Assembly (NCBI GenBank): GCA_902775135.1
Contig: CACYKY010000013.1
Coordinates: 1 to 60,688 of the forward strand
From: an uncultured Bacteroidota bacterium
GTDB lineage: Bacteria; Bacteroidota; Bacteroidia; Bacteroidales; P3
Direction of reading: 5' to 3'
DNA: 60,688 bases
The position numbers and the translations under genes are program-made. Numbering within the stretch: position 1 is the stretch's first letter; each line of letters starts with the position of its first letter. The notes under the pieces are model-generated. The model was given only the letters and a program-made list of their open reading frames with translations. It did no database searches and was not told where the DNA came from. Of the stretch, positions 26,202 to 41,970 are shown one piece after another.

Positions 26202-27092
26202 CTACTCTCTCATCCGCTGGCGGAGGTAGAGGACGGCGTCGATGTTGCGGGGCACCTGCAGGTCGAGGGTGCCGCTGACGATACCGATAACATGTCCGTT
26301 CTTGACTGCGCTGAGGCGGTTGTAGGGTTTCATGTCCACAAAAGCGGCCGAGTCCTCGCGGCGCACAATGATGTAGTCGGGGTCTTCCTTCATCAGGGCT
26401 TCGAGGCTGTAGCTCCAGCCCTCCATACCCTCGGCAATGTTGCGGCCACCGGCCATGCGGATGATGTCGTTGATGAAGGTGTTGCCGCCGGCGGTGAAGT
26501 TACCGCTGGGGCCGAAGCCCACCACGTAATAGCAAGACGAGAGTTGGGAGTTGAGAGCAGAAAGGGACGTGTCGGCTAATAATCTTTCCACTTTCCACTT
26601 TAAACTTTCCACTAGCGAGTCGGCCTCGTGCTCTTTGCCCACAAGGCGGCCGATGGCTTCGATGTTGTCGTAGAGCGCCTCGAAGTTGGGTTTCTCTATC
26701 ACGCACACCATGGGTGTGCCCATCTGGTCCATCTGGTCGGTGGCTTTCTTGCCCACCATCGAGCCGCTGATGACGAGGTCGGGCTTGAGCGAGAGGATCT
26801 TCTCGATGTTGAGGTTACTGATGCCCCCGATGGAGGGAATCTGCGACGCCTCGTCGGGGTACTCGCAGAAGTCCGTGCGCCCCACGAGGAGGTCGTCGGC
26901 GCCGAGGGCAAACATGATTTCGGTAACAGCAGGGGAGAGGCTTACCACCCGTTGCGGCTGTGCCGGTACCACGACGGTGCGGCCGTAGTCGTCGGTGACG
27001 GTATCGGTGGTGGAGGCCTGTCGTTGGGGACCGCCGCAGGAGGCAAGGAGAAAAATCAGTAGGAGTGAGAGGGAGTGAAAGGAAGTTTTCAT
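26202..27092 (-). CDS. BtuF-like ABC-transporter substrate-binding lipoprotein
   Basis: 296 residues from the ATG at 27092; the frame opens at a TTG at 27098. Lipobox FLLASC. The type III periplasmic-binding fold is clear: DDYGRTVVVPAQPQRVVSLSPAVTEIMFALGADDLLVGRTDFCEYPDEA, IPSIGGISNLNIEKILSLKPDLVI, and FINDIIRMAGGRNIAEGMEGWS. This best matches cobalamin/heme-type binding proteins; no permease or ATPase is adjacent. In the coding region, 26586-26613 is a 28-bp run of four TTCCACT-type heptamers (residues LVESLKWKVERL). It follows fabG by 31 nt. Confidence 0.85.
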   Translation of the reverse strand: MKTSFHSLSLLLIFLLASCGGPQRQASTTDTVTDDYGRTVVVPAQPQRVVSLSPAVTEIMFALGADDLLVGRTDFCEYPDEASQIPSIGGISNLNIEKILSLKPDLVISGSMVGKKATDQMDQMGTPMVCVIEKPNFEALYDNIEAIGRLVGKEHEADSLVESLKWKVERLLADTSLSALNSQLSSCYYVVGFGPSGNFTAGGNTFINDIIRMAGGRNIAEGMEGWSYSLEALMKEDPDYIIVRREDSAAFVDMKPYNRLSAVKNGHVIGIVSGTLDLQVPRNIDAVLYLRQRMRE

Positions 27093-27093
27093 T

Positions 27094-27121
27094 CTCAATT
27101 TTCAATTTTTAATTTTCAATT
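27094..27121. repeat. TTCAATT-type heptamer array
   Basis: Four heptamers (CTCAATT, TTCAATT, TTTAATT, TTCAATT) fill the spacer between fabG and the BtuF-like gene. Confidence 0.9.
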
Positions 27122-27123
27122 TC

Positions 27124-27870
27124 TCACGCATCCTCCATTCCTCCGCAGATGGGGAGCACAACGCTAGTGATATAGGGACACATGTCGCTGGCCAGGAAGA
27201 CGCAGGCCTGCGCCACTTCGTCGGTGCTTCCCGCACGTTTCATGGGGATACGCTGGCACCATGTTTTCATCAGTTCTGGCGGCACCTCGGCGGTCATCTC
27301 GGTCTCGATGAATCCTGGTGCCACCACGTTGACACGTATGTTGCGTGCGGCGAACTCCTTGGCGCAGCTCTTGCTGAAACCGATGATGGCAGCCTTCGAG
27401 GCGGCGTAGTTGGCCTGGTTGTAGTTGCCGGCAATGCCTACCACCGAACCAATGTTGACGATGGAGCCATAGCCCTGCTTCCACATCGACGGCTGCATGG
27501 CCTTGGTCATGCAGAACACCGAGCCGAGGTTGGTATGCATCACGCGGTCCATCTGCTCTTCCGTCATTCGTTTGACGGCGCTGTCGTCGGTGATGCCGGC
27601 ATTGTTCACCAGAATGTCCACCGTGCCGAAGTCGGCCAGCACCTCCTTGACGAAGGCCTGAGCCTGTCCCATGTCGGCCACATCGGCGGCATAGCCCTTG
27701 GCTTTTACCCCCAGAGCTTGCAGCTCCTGCTCCACGGCGACCATTTTCTCGCCGCGTGTGCGGCCGCAGAAGGCCACGTTGCAGCCCTCTTTGGCAAACC
27801 GTGTAGCAATAGCGTGACCGATGCCACGAGTGGCACCGGTCACGATTGCAGTTTTATTTTCTAACAGCAT
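27124..27870 (-). CDS. fabG: 3-oxoacyl-[acyl-carrier-protein] reductase-like SDR
   Basis: 248 residues, a classical short-chain dehydrogenase. NAD(P) binding: TGATRGIG (residues about 10-17), then NNAG. Catalytic triad: Ser in NIGSVVGIAG and YAASK (Tyr-x-x-x-Lys). ETEMTAEVPPE and the GG near the C-terminus fit FabG, which reduces beta-ketoacyl-ACP in fatty-acid synthesis. The end GGMEDA is not the usual 'DGG' form, so a different acyl or sugar substrate is possible. It lies 9 nt after gap in the same orientation, suggesting co-transcription. Confidence 0.9.
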   Translation of the reverse strand: MLLENKTAIVTGATRGIGHAIATRFAKEGCNVAFCGRTRGEKMVAVEQELQALGVKAKGYAADVADMGQAQAFVKEVLADFGTVDILVNNAGITDDSAVKRMTEEQMDRVMHTNLGSVFCMTKAMQPSMWKQGYGSIVNIGSVVGIAGNYNQANYAASKAAIIGFSKSCAKEFAARNIRVNVVAPGFIETEMTAEVPPELMKTWCQRIPMKRAGSTDEVAQACVFLASDMCPYITSVVLPICGGMEDA

Positions 27871-27879
27871 ATCTGGACG

Positions 27880-28908
<1,029 letters not shown>

Positions 28909-28939
28909 TTATAAATATTTTTGTTGTTAAATGATTTTA

Positions 28940-28947
28940 CAAAAATA
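28940..28947 (-). promoter_or_regulatory. TAnnTTTG promoter of gap
   Basis: TATTTTTG on the minus strand in an AT-rich spacer, 53 nt upstream of the gap ATG. Confidence 0.6.
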
Positions 28948-29061
28948 CTAATATTTTTTAATATAACAAAATAATTTTCACTAAATCTTTTTGCCTTTTG
29001 TCGCCCCAGGTGGACAATAAAAAAAAACATTCTCCGTTGATGTTTCTGGATTTTGAAAAGC

Positions 29062-29901
29062 ATGGAGAATATTCAGCAACAAACCGACAGCAAACCCCGT
29101 CGCCGCTGGCTCAAACCTTGGCACACCCTCTCCTTGGGTCGCAAGGTGGGGCGTGTGGTATGGATGGCCATCGTGGGCCTATGGCTGATGACGGTGCTGC
29201 AGGTGATCCTGGGCATCGTCTTCAATCCCCCGCTGACACCGCTGATGATGCAGCGCTTCGTCCAGCAGTTGAAAGATGACCAACGTACCGTCAATTTCGA
29301 GCGCAACTATGTGCCCCTCAGCGATATATCGCCCAACCTGGTCACCGCCGTTATCCATTCCGAGGACGGCCTCTTCCAGTACCACAACGGCTTCGACGTG
29401 AGGCAGATGAAGAAAGCCTACTACGAGAACAAGAGTGGCAAACGCTTTCGCGGCGGCAGCACCATCAGTCAGCAGACCGCCAAGAACGCTTTCCTACCCC
29501 ACAGCCGCACCCTCCTCCGCAAGGGCGCAGAGGCCTATTATACGGTGCTGATCGAAACCTTTTGGAGCAAGCGTCGCATCATGGAGGTATACCTGAATAT
29601 CATCGAATTCGGCGACGGAATCTATGGCGCCGAAGCCGCCTCGCAGCACTACTTCGGCCACTCGGCAAAGACCCTCAGCCGCAAGGAAGCCTCCCAGCTC
29701 GCCGCCACCCTCCCGTCGCCGCTGAAACGCAACCCCTCGCACAGCTCGCCCTACTTCCGCCGCCGTGCGGCCGACATCCAGAGCCGCTACTCTTGGGGCA
29801 TGGTCGACCTCGACAACCCCGACCCCAAAAAGGTGGAAAAATATAAGGACCAAGAGGGTATCGTCGACTTCATCAAGTGGTACTTGAAGAAAGATAAGTA
29901 G
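29062..29901 (+). CDS. mtgA: Monofunctional biosynthetic peptidoglycan transglycosylase
   Basis: 279 residues from the ATG at 29062; a TTG three codons upstream is less likely. One N-terminal membrane helix (VGRVVWMAIVGLWLMTVLQVILGIVF) is followed by a family 51 glycosyltransferase domain: AVIHSEDGLFQYHNGFD (catalytic Glu in the EDxxFxxHxGxD motif), RGGSTISQQTAKN, RRIMEVYLNIIEFGDGIYGAEAAS and a second motif region KEASQLAATLPSP. It polymerises lipid II into glycan at the inner membrane. It lies 2 nt ahead of xerD. Confidence 0.94.
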   Translation: MENIQQQTDSKPRRRWLKPWHTLSLGRKVGRVVWMAIVGLWLMTVLQVILGIVFNPPLTPLMMQRFVQQLKDDQRTVNFERNYVPLSDISPNLVTAVIHSEDGLFQYHNGFDVRQMKKAYYENKSGKRFRGGSTISQQTAKNAFLPHSRTLLRKGAEAYYTVLIETFWSKRRIMEVYLNIIEFGDGIYGAEAASQHYFGHSAKTLSRKEASQLAATLPSPLKRNPSHSSPYFRRRAADIQSRYSWGMVDLDNPDPKKVEKYKDQEGIVDFIKWYLKKDK

Positions 29902-29903
29902 CT

Positions 29904-30821
29904 ATGGCTGACATCGAACAGACATGGCGCCGCAACCGGCGCGACTTCGAGACCTACCTCCGGCTGGAAAAAGGCCTTGCTGACAACAGCGTGCAGGCCT
30001 ACCTGCGCGACTTCGACCACCTCTCCCGCTTTATGGTCGAGCAGGGGACCGACAGCGAGCACGTAGCCCTCGAGCAGCTGCAGCAACTCCTTGCCCAGCT
30101 GAACGATACGGGCATTGCGTCCACCTCCCAACGCCGCATGATTGCCGGATGGCGCATGTTTTTCCATATGCTTGTGGTTGAGGACGCCATCAAGGACAGC
30201 CCCGCCGACCTCCTCGACCTGCCGTTGCGCCCCAAGCATTTGCCGGATGTGCTTACCGACGAGGATATTACGAAAATCCAGCAGACCTTCGACCTCAGCC
30301 TTCCCGACCAATACCGCAACAACGTCATTGTCGAGGTGCTCTATGGTTGCGGACTTCGGGTATCGGAACTTGTAAACCTCAAGCTGTCGAATATCTACGA
30401 GAAAGAACAATGCCTCCGGGTTATCGGGAAGGGCGACAAAGAACGCTGGGTGCCCATCAACCCTCGCGCCCTCGACATGATGCTCACCTACATCCACAAT
30501 GTCCGCTCCCACATCGAGGTCAAGCCCGGCGAGGAAAAATATGTCTTCCTCAACCGTCGCGGGAGCCATCTCTCGCGCAACTTTGTCTTCATGTTTCTCC
30601 AACAGGCTGTCTCCGAGGCGGGTATACAGAAACATGTGAGTCCCCACTCGCTGCGTCACTCCTTCGCCACCGAGCTGGTCGAAAACGGGGCCGACCTCCG
30701 CGCCGTGCAGGAGATGCTTGGCCACGAAAGCATTTCCACCACCGAAATCTACACCCACCTCACCCGCGACACCCTTCGCAACACCATCGCCGCCTTCCAC
30801 CCCCACTACGCCAAAAAATAG
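29904..30821 (+). CDS. xerD: Tyrosine recombinase XerD
   Basis: 305 residues. N-terminal SAM-like DNA-binding domain (FETYLRLEKGLADNSVQAYLRDFDHLSRFM). The catalytic domain shows the R-K-H-R-H-Y set: GCGLRVSELVNL (Arg), VIGKGDKERWVPI (Lys), HSLRHSFATELVENGADLRAVQEMLGH (His, Arg, His) and TEIYTHL (Tyr). It resolves chromosome dimers at dif together with XerC. The pairing with mtgA and the lack of an adjacent integrated element argue for the housekeeping XerD role. Confidence 0.93.
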   Translation: MADIEQTWRRNRRDFETYLRLEKGLADNSVQAYLRDFDHLSRFMVEQGTDSEHVALEQLQQLLAQLNDTGIASTSQRRMIAGWRMFFHMLVVEDAIKDSPADLLDLPLRPKHLPDVLTDEDITKIQQTFDLSLPDQYRNNVIVEVLYGCGLRVSELVNLKLSNIYEKEQCLRVIGKGDKERWVPINPRALDMMLTYIHNVRSHIEVKPGEEKYVFLNRRGSHLSRNFVFMFLQQAVSEAGIQKHVSPHSLRHSFATELVENGADLRAVQEMLGHESISTTEIYTHLTRDTLRNTIAAFHPHYAKK

Positions 30822-31316
30822 GTCCTTTGCTCCTGATAACGCTATATCCATAGCGATACGACCTCTGGAGTCATTCTTTTTTATTTCTTTTTGATTTATC
30901 GAAAAACGATAACCTTTCACCTTGCAACCTCCTTTTTTCTCAAAAGAAGGTGTTCTATAAGCCTAATTCTTGCTATATCAGTGGTATAATCCCCCTACCA
31001 ACTCCCTACCAACTCCCTATCAACTCCTATCCAACTCCTACCTTGAAAGGAGATGATAGGAGGTTGGGCAATGGTTGATTGGGATAAGGTTGGAAGATTA
31101 TGCTTGGTAAATGTTAAAACAGATGGCTTGTGATGCGAATCGGTTTTTGTTTATCGAAATGGTGTTTTCTTTACTTGGTCGGGTAGGAGAGAAGGTCTTT
31201 TTGGTAAAGGGTGTTGAAAAAAATATTTGGTCATGTGGAGCCTTTTTCGTATCTTTGCACTTTCTAAAATGAAATAAAATTAAATAATATATTAATAACA
31301 AACACATTAAACTAAG
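30822..31316. other. Gene-free spacer before ppdK
   Basis: 495 bp. It holds four to five imperfect 11-bp units of type CTACCAACTCC (30995-31042), then an AT-rich leader and the ppdK promoter. No supported gene. Confidence 0.6.
31250..31258 (+). promoter_or_regulatory. TAnnTTTG promoter of ppdK
   Basis: TATCTTTGC, 59 nt upstream of the ATG, with TTTG about 20 bases before it as a candidate -33 element. Confidence 0.7.
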
Positions 31317-34085
<2,769 letters not shown>

Positions 34086-34105
34086 TTAAAATAACAGTAA
34101 CCATT

Positions 34106-35731
34106 ATGAACGACAAAATAAGAAAAGACCTCGAAGCGCTGGGCATCACCGGCGTGAAGGATATCCACTACAACCCCTCCTATGAGGAGCTGTTCAAGAT
34201 GGAGATGGACCCCAGCCTGACCGGCTACGACAAGGGCCAACTCACCGAACTCGATGCTATCAACGTGATGACCGGTATCTACACCGGCCGCTCGCCCAAG
34301 GACAAATACATCGTCATGGACGAGAACTCGAAAAACACCGTCTGGTGGACCTCCGAGGAATACAAGAACGACAACCATCCCATGAGCGAGGCTGTCTGGT
34401 CGCAGATGAAAGACCTGGCCAAGAAGGAACTCTGCGGCAAGGAGCTCTTTGTCGTCGACGCTTTCTGCGGCGCCAACAAGGATACCCGCATCGCCGTGCG
34501 TTTCATCATGGAGGTGGCTTGGCAGGCCCATTTCGTGACCAACATGTTCATCAAGCCCTCCGCCGACGAACTCAAGGATTTCAAGCCCGGCTTCACCGTC
34601 TATACCGCCTCGAAAGCCAAGGTGGACAACTACAAGGAGCTCGGCCTCAACAGCGAGACCTGTGTGGCCTTCAATGTCAGCAGCCGTGAGCAGGTGATCC
34701 TGAACACTTGGTACGGTGGCGAGATGAAGAAGGGTATGTTCTCCATGATGAACTACTATCTGCCTCTCCAGGGGATCGCCGCCATGCATTGCTCCGCCAA
34801 TACCGACATGCAGGGCAAGCACACCGCCATCTTCTTCGGTCTCTCCGGCACCGGCAAGACCACCCTTAGCACCGACCCCAAGCGCCTCCTCATCGGCGAC
34901 GACGAGCACGGTTGGGACGACGAAGGTGTCTTCAACTTCGAGGGCGGATGCTATGCCAAGGTGATCAACCTCGACAAGGACAGCGAGCCCGACATCTACA
35001 ATGCCATCCGCCGCAACGCCCTGCTGGAAAACGTGACTGTGGCTGCCGACGGCAAGATCGATTTTGCCGACAAGAGTGTCACCGAGAATACCCGCGTGAG
35101 CTATCCCATCGACCACATCGAGAAGATTGTCCAGCCTGTCCACGGCAAGAGCGCAGGTCCCGCCGCCGAGAACGTCATCTTCCTGAGTGCCGACGCCTTC
35201 GGCGTGCTGCCCCCCGTGAGCATCCTCACCGCCGACCAGTGCAAGTACTACTTCCTCAGCGGTTTCACCGCCAAGTTGGCCGGTACCGAGCGCGGCATCA
35301 CCGAGCCTACCCCCACCTTCAGCGCCTGCTTCGGTCAGGCTTTCCTCGAGTTGCACCCCACCAAGTATGCCGAGGAACTGGTGAAACGTATGGAGAAGAG
35401 CGGCGCCAAAGCCTACCTCGTGAACACCGGTTGGAACGGCACCGGCAAGCGCATCTCTATTAAAGATACGCGCGGTATTATCGATGCCATCCTCGACGGC
35501 TCCATCCTCAAGGCCGAGACCAAGAAGATCCCCTACTTCGATTTCGAGGTCCCCACCTCACTGCCCGGTGTGGATCCCAAGATTCTCGACCCCCGCGACA
35601 CCTATGCCGATGCCAAAGTGTGGGACGACAAGGCCCGCGACCTGGCCGACCGTTTCGTGAAGAACTTCGTCAAGTTCACCCACAACGAAGCTGGCAAGGC
35701 TCTCGTGGCCGCCGGCCCTTGCGTGAAATAA
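34106..35731 (+). CDS. pckA: Phosphoenolpyruvate carboxykinase (ATP)
   Basis: 541 residues, the usual length. ATP-binding P-loop [15 protein letters not shown] followed by [11 protein letters not shown] (metal-binding Asp), the substrate-binding Arg in TGRSPKDKY, and the CxGQAF-like [13 protein letters not shown]. It interconverts oxaloacetate + ATP and PEP + CO2 + ADP. In gut-type Bacteroidales it commonly runs toward oxaloacetate, feeding the succinate branch. It sits in an operon with ppdK. Confidence 0.98.
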   Translation: MNDKIRKDLEALGITGVKDIHYNPSYEELFKMEMDPSLTGYDKGQLTELDAINVMTGIYTGRSPKDKYIVMDENSKNTVWWTSEEYKNDNHPMSEAVWSQMKDLAKKELCGKELFVVDAFCGANKDTRIAVRFIMEVAWQAHFVTNMFIKPSADELKDFKPGFTVYTASKAKVDNYKELGLNSETCVAFNVSSREQVILNTWYGGEMKKGMFSMMNYYLPLQGIAAMHCSANTDMQGKHTAIFFGLSGTGKTTLSTDPKRLLIGDDEHGWDDEGVFNFEGGCYAKVINLDKDSEPDIYNAIRRNALLENVTVAADGKIDFADKSVTENTRVSYPIDHIEKIVQPVHGKSAGPAAENVIFLSADAFGVLPPVSILTADQCKYYFLSGFTAKLAGTERGITEPTPTFSACFGQAFLELHPTKYAEELVKRMEKSGAKAYLVNTGWNGTGKRISIKDTRGIIDAILDGSILKAETKKIPYFDFEVPTSLPGVDPKILDPRDTYADAKVWDDKARDLADRFVKNFVKFTHNEAGKALVAAGPCVK

Positions 35732-35770
35732 GTCAACTGTAGTACAACATTCAAAAAAAAAGTAGTAGAT

Positions 35771-37327
35771 ATGAAAAAAGGAATCGCCATTGCACTGTTA
35801 CTGATGGGTATGTTCGGCATACAAGCCCACGCCTACGATTTCGGAATAAGGCTGAGTAACGGCGATTCCTTGTTCTTCAATGTCACCGATGTGCAGAACC
35901 ACTACGTGTCGGTTGTGCCGCCGAGGACAGGAGGGACCAACTACTACTATGGTCACCGTCAGCCTTCGGGTGCGGTGATCATTCCTGCCAATGTCAATTG
36001 GAACAATCAGGATTATACCGTCACCGCCATTGGCGACAGGGCTTTCTCCGGTTGCAACAAGATGCATCTTGTGGTGATGCCCGAAACGGTGCGCGAAATC
36101 GGCGCCTATGCCTTCTATGGCTGTAGCGGTTTGAAGGGTAGGGTGAGTATCGGTGTCAATGTGGTGCGCATCGGTGCTTCGGCTTTCTATGGATGCTCTG
36201 CTTTGACGGAGGTGTTGTTCCGCGCCAAAGAGTGCGAATACATGGGTGGCTCGGTGAGCATGACGGTCTTTGGCAACTGCCGCAGCCTCAAGAAGGTGGT
36301 GGTAGACCAGGATGTGCGCCGCATCCCCGACTACGCCTTCTGCGGTGTCGACGCCATCAGCGATTCCCTGAGCCTGCCTCCCTCGCTGCAATATGTTGGC
36401 AATTATGCCTTTGCCTACTGCAGCGCCCTCTCCGGCGGTGTGACGATCCCAGCGTCTGTGGAGAGCATCGGAGAGTGTGCATTCCATCAATGCCATTCGT
36501 TGAAATCGGTCATCATCGGCGCTTCCGTGAAGCATATCGGTGGCCGCGCTTTCTACCATTGTGTGGGTCTGAAGTCGGTGAAAGTCAACGCCCTCTATCC
36601 TCCCGAGATCGTTGTCACCACCTTCTCCGACATTCCCAAGATGGTGAAATTCAGCGTGCCCTGTGTGAGCAAAAAGCTCTACGACAAGTCCGGTTTCTGG
36701 AAACGTCTGGGGAATTTCGATTCTTTCGGCAGCTGCACCTTCACCATCACCGCTTCGATGGACAATTCCGAGGCTGGCTTTGTGATGGGCGGTGGCGAGT
36801 ATGGCTTCGGCGACAGCGTGAGTCTGACGGCGGTATGCGCTGCCGGCTACGGCTTCGACGGCTGGTCCGACGGCAACCACGACAACCCCCGCACGTTTGC
36901 CCCTTCCGGCAGCCAGAGTTTTGTGGCCCTCACCCGTCCTTCGGGGATGTTGATCTACCACGATACGGTCTTTCGTGTCGACACCGTCTACAAGGAAGGC
37001 TACAAGGTAATCCGCGACACAGTGGACCTCCAGGAGGTGGCCTCCTCCATCAATGGACTCAAGGAGGTGGTGTTCGACAAGGAGCGTAAACGCCTGAAAT
37101 GGAATTTCCCGCGGAGCGAGAAAGTGGTCTCCGTATCGCTTTTCAACCAGTCCGGCGAGTGTGTCTACACCGGCGACGGTCGCAAAGGCAGCGTCAATAT
37201 GAAGCGTCTCTCTGCGGGTAGCTATATCGTCCGCATCGAGACGGTGCGCCGCGTGCTGCGTTGCCGTTTCTTCATGAGTGCCGACAATGCCTGGGGCACA
37301 TACGATTCTCCCATGAGAGTGCAATAG
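35771..37327 (+). CDS. BspA-like leucine-rich-repeat surface protein
   Basis: 518 residues. Signal peptide (MKKGIAIALLLMGMFGIQAHA). Residues about 70-290 carry six to seven BspA/TpLRR-type repeats built on the pattern IGxxAFxGCxxLxxVxIPxSVxxI (for example AIGDRAFSGCNKM, EIGAYAFYGCSGL, YVGNYAFAYCSAL, SIGECAFHQCHSL). Residues about 330-385 form an InlB-type B-repeat (ITASMDNSEAGFVMGGGEYGFGDSVSLTAVCAAGYGFDGWSDG). The end (VSVSLFNQSGECVYTGDGRKGSVNMKRLSAGSYIVRIET) resembles a type IX secretion sorting domain. A cell-surface adhesion or host-interaction role is usual for the family. Confidence 0.9.
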   Translation: MKKGIAIALLLMGMFGIQAHAYDFGIRLSNGDSLFFNVTDVQNHYVSVVPPRTGGTNYYYGHRQPSGAVIIPANVNWNNQDYTVTAIGDRAFSGCNKMHLVVMPETVREIGAYAFYGCSGLKGRVSIGVNVVRIGASAFYGCSALTEVLFRAKECEYMGGSVSMTVFGNCRSLKKVVVDQDVRRIPDYAFCGVDAISDSLSLPPSLQYVGNYAFAYCSALSGGVTIPASVESIGECAFHQCHSLKSVIIGASVKHIGGRAFYHCVGLKSVKVNALYPPEIVVTTFSDIPKMVKFSVPCVSKKLYDKSGFWKRLGNFDSFGSCTFTITASMDNSEAGFVMGGGEYGFGDSVSLTAVCAAGYGFDGWSDGNHDNPRTFAPSGSQSFVALTRPSGMLIYHDTVFRVDTVYKEGYKVIRDTVDLQEVASSINGLKEVVFDKERKRLKWNFPRSEKVVSVSLFNQSGECVYTGDGRKGSVNMKRLSAGSYIVRIETVRRVLRCRFFMSADNAWGTYDSPMRVQ

Positions 37328-37373
37328 GCGACTTTTTTTGATAGAATAGTAAATTTAAAAAAAACAAATTAAT

Positions 37374-40223
<2,850 letters not shown>

Positions 40224-40240
40224 AGAGAAGGCTATAAATG

Positions 40241-40276
40241 AAAGGCCCCGCGCTGCAAGCACGGGGCCTTTTTTTT
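40241..40276 (+). terminator. Terminator of gcvP
   Basis: A 10-bp stem (AAAGGCCCCG with CGGGGCCTTT) around an 11-base loop, followed by a run of T. Confidence 0.9.
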
Positions 40277-41039
40277 ATTCCTGCTCGCGGGCTAGGGCGC
40301 TCCGCAGATGCTCCGTCGTGTTCTTGAAGTGCAGCGTGTGCGGATTGTCGGGAAGCTCGCGCTGCAGTCCCTCCAGCACAAGGTCGAAATAGTCGATGCT
40401 GATGGGGTCGCGCGGGTCGATGAGGGCGCGATTGTTGAAGGGCTTGTAGAGGGCTATCAGCGTGGTCAGCGATCCCGCGTTCTCCTCTATGAAGCGGCAC
40501 ACATATTCCTGTTGCTCCACGAAGGTGGCATGATAGATGGAGTCTGTCACCGCTTTCTTCTTGTCGTAGGTGGCGTTGTCCATCTCGCCGGCTGCCAGCA
40601 GGGCTTCGTAGTGGTTCACCGAATCCACCAGCGCGTAGAGTATCTTCGACCCGTCGTTGGTATACTGCTGCAGCTGCCACAATAGGGCGCTTTCGGCCGA
40701 CCCCTTCACGCTGTAGGTGGCCGACAGGTTGTCGTATTGCCCCTTCACCTCGATGGTTTCGCCGTTCGCCGGCAGGGTGACAATGTAGTTGTTCTCTGTG
40801 GTGTGCAGGTTGTACAGACTCAGGTAGGGCGCGTTGTAGCGATACTTGAAGTGGCCGTCGGCATCCATCCTGATGGAGTCGATGAAGATAGGCCCCTCGG
40901 GCGCCAGCTCCTCGAGCCAGAGGCATTTTCCACCACCGCCTTCGATGGTGCCTTCAATGGTGAAGCCGTCGTGCTTGCAGGCGCTGACGCCGAGCAGGAG
41001 CAGACTTAGGCAGATAAGAGTGTAAATCTTGTATTTCAT
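40275..41039 (-). CDS. DUF4369-type lipoprotein
   Basis: 254 residues. Lipobox LLLGVSAC. The N-terminal domain (FTIEGTIEGGGGKCLWLEELAPEGPIFIDSIRMDADGHFKYRY, then LYNLHTTENNYIVTLPANGETIEVKGQYDNLSATYSVKGSAESALL) is the DUF4369 fold that in Bacteroidetes often precedes a TlpA-like thioredoxin. Here the helical linker follows but no thioredoxin CxxC domain, so it is a stand-alone version. Function unknown; periplasmic. It converges on gcvP, and aroC lies 27 nt upstream in the same orientation. Confidence 0.85.
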   Translation of the reverse strand: MKYKIYTLICLSLLLLGVSACKHDGFTIEGTIEGGGGKCLWLEELAPEGPIFIDSIRMDADGHFKYRYNAPYLSLYNLHTTENNYIVTLPANGETIEVKGQYDNLSATYSVKGSAESALLWQLQQYTNDGSKILYALVDSVNHYEALLAAGEMDNATYDKKKAVTDSIYHATFVEQQEYVCRFIEENAGSLTTLIALYKPFNNRALIDPRDPISIDYFDLVLEGLQRELPDNPHTLHFKNTTEHLRSALAREQE

Positions 41040-41066
41040 AATCCTTTTTGAACCAATAATCGTTTT

Positions 41067-41969
41067 TTATACCATCAAGTCGGCAAGGGTCAGTGCGGCC
41101 ATTGCCTCCACTATCACGGGGGCCCGCATCACCTGGCAGCTGTCGTGTCGGCCGCCGATGGTCAGCGGCTCCAGCCTTCCGTCGTCGGTGAGGCATTCCA
41201 CCTCCGAAGGCAGCGTCACCACGGGATGAAACGCCACGCGGAACTCCACAGGCATGCCGTTGCTGATGCCCCCTTGTACGCCGCCACAGTGGTTTGTGCG
41301 GGTGCTGCCGTCCCCATTCCAGCGGTCCACGAATTCGCTGCCCGACATCTGCGCGGCGGCGAATCCTGCACCCATCTCGAAGCCTATGGCCGACGGGATG
41401 GTCATCATGGCATGTGCCAGCAGGGCACCCAGTTTGCCGAAGATCGGATTGCCCACTCCGGCCTTGAGTCCTTCAATGCGGCACACAACGGTGCCTCCGC
41501 GGGTGTCGCCCTCGGGGCCGAGGGTGTCCACCTCGGCGTGAATGCTCACCGGTGCGATGACCTGTTTGGCAATGGCGCCGGCCACCACGCGGGCCACCGT
41601 CTCGCGGGCCGACGCGCGCCCGCCGCCGCGATGGTCGCGGATGCCGTAGCGCGCCTCATAGGTGTAGTCGGCATGTCCGGGACGATACAGGTGCTCCAGG
41701 CGCGCGTAGTCCTCCGGACGCGCATGGCGGTTGCCGATGCTGAAGGCAATGGGGGTGCCCAGGGTGACGCCCTCCTTGAGGCCCGAGAGCCATTCCACCT
41801 CGTCCTCCTCCTCGCGCGGAGCGCCGTCGGCTCGGCGGCGCAGGTCGGCGGCAATGGCCTCGAAGTCTAGGGCCACTCTCGACGGGCAGCCGTCTATAAT
41901 GCCACCTACGGCGAGCCCGTGGGACTCGCCGTAGGTGGTCAGCCGGAAGTGTGTTCCGATACTATTCAC
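41067..41969 (-). CDS. aroC: Chorismate synthase, shortened form
   Basis: 300 residues from a GTG start directly after the FKBP stop. The first part is typical: FRLTTYGESHG, GNRHARPEDY, YRPGHADYTYEARYGIRDHRGGGRASARETVARVVAGAIA; the FMN and substrate histidines are there, as are GGISNG and GRHDSC. Family members are usually about 350-360 residues. Compared with the E. coli protein from memory, about 40 residues are missing between AGAIAK and GDTRGG, and the C-terminal tail is about 17 shorter. It would catalyse EPSP to chorismate in aromatic amino-acid synthesis. Activity is likely but not certain. Confidence 0.9.
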   Translation of the reverse strand: MNSIGTHFRLTTYGESHGLAVGGIIDGCPSRVALDFEAIAADLRRRADGAPREEEDEVEWLSGLKEGVTLGTPIAFSIGNRHARPEDYARLEHLYRPGHADYTYEARYGIRDHRGGGRASARETVARVVAGAIAKQVIAPVSIHAEVDTLGPEGDTRGGTVVCRIEGLKAGVGNPIFGKLGALLAHAMMTIPSAIGFEMGAGFAAAQMSGSEFVDRWNGDGSTRTNHCGGVQGGISNGMPVEFRVAFHPVVTLPSEVECLTDDGRLEPLTIGGRHDSCQVMRAPVIVEAMAALTLADLMV

Positions 41970-41970
41970 A

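Noticed and set aside
29904..30821. XerD-like gene as integrase of a mobile element
   Set aside because: It is coupled to mtgA, matches housekeeping XerD, and has no attachment repeats or cargo nearby.
37328..37373. Glycine riboswitch ahead of gcvP
   Set aside because: Only 46 bp, AT-rich, with no structured motif.
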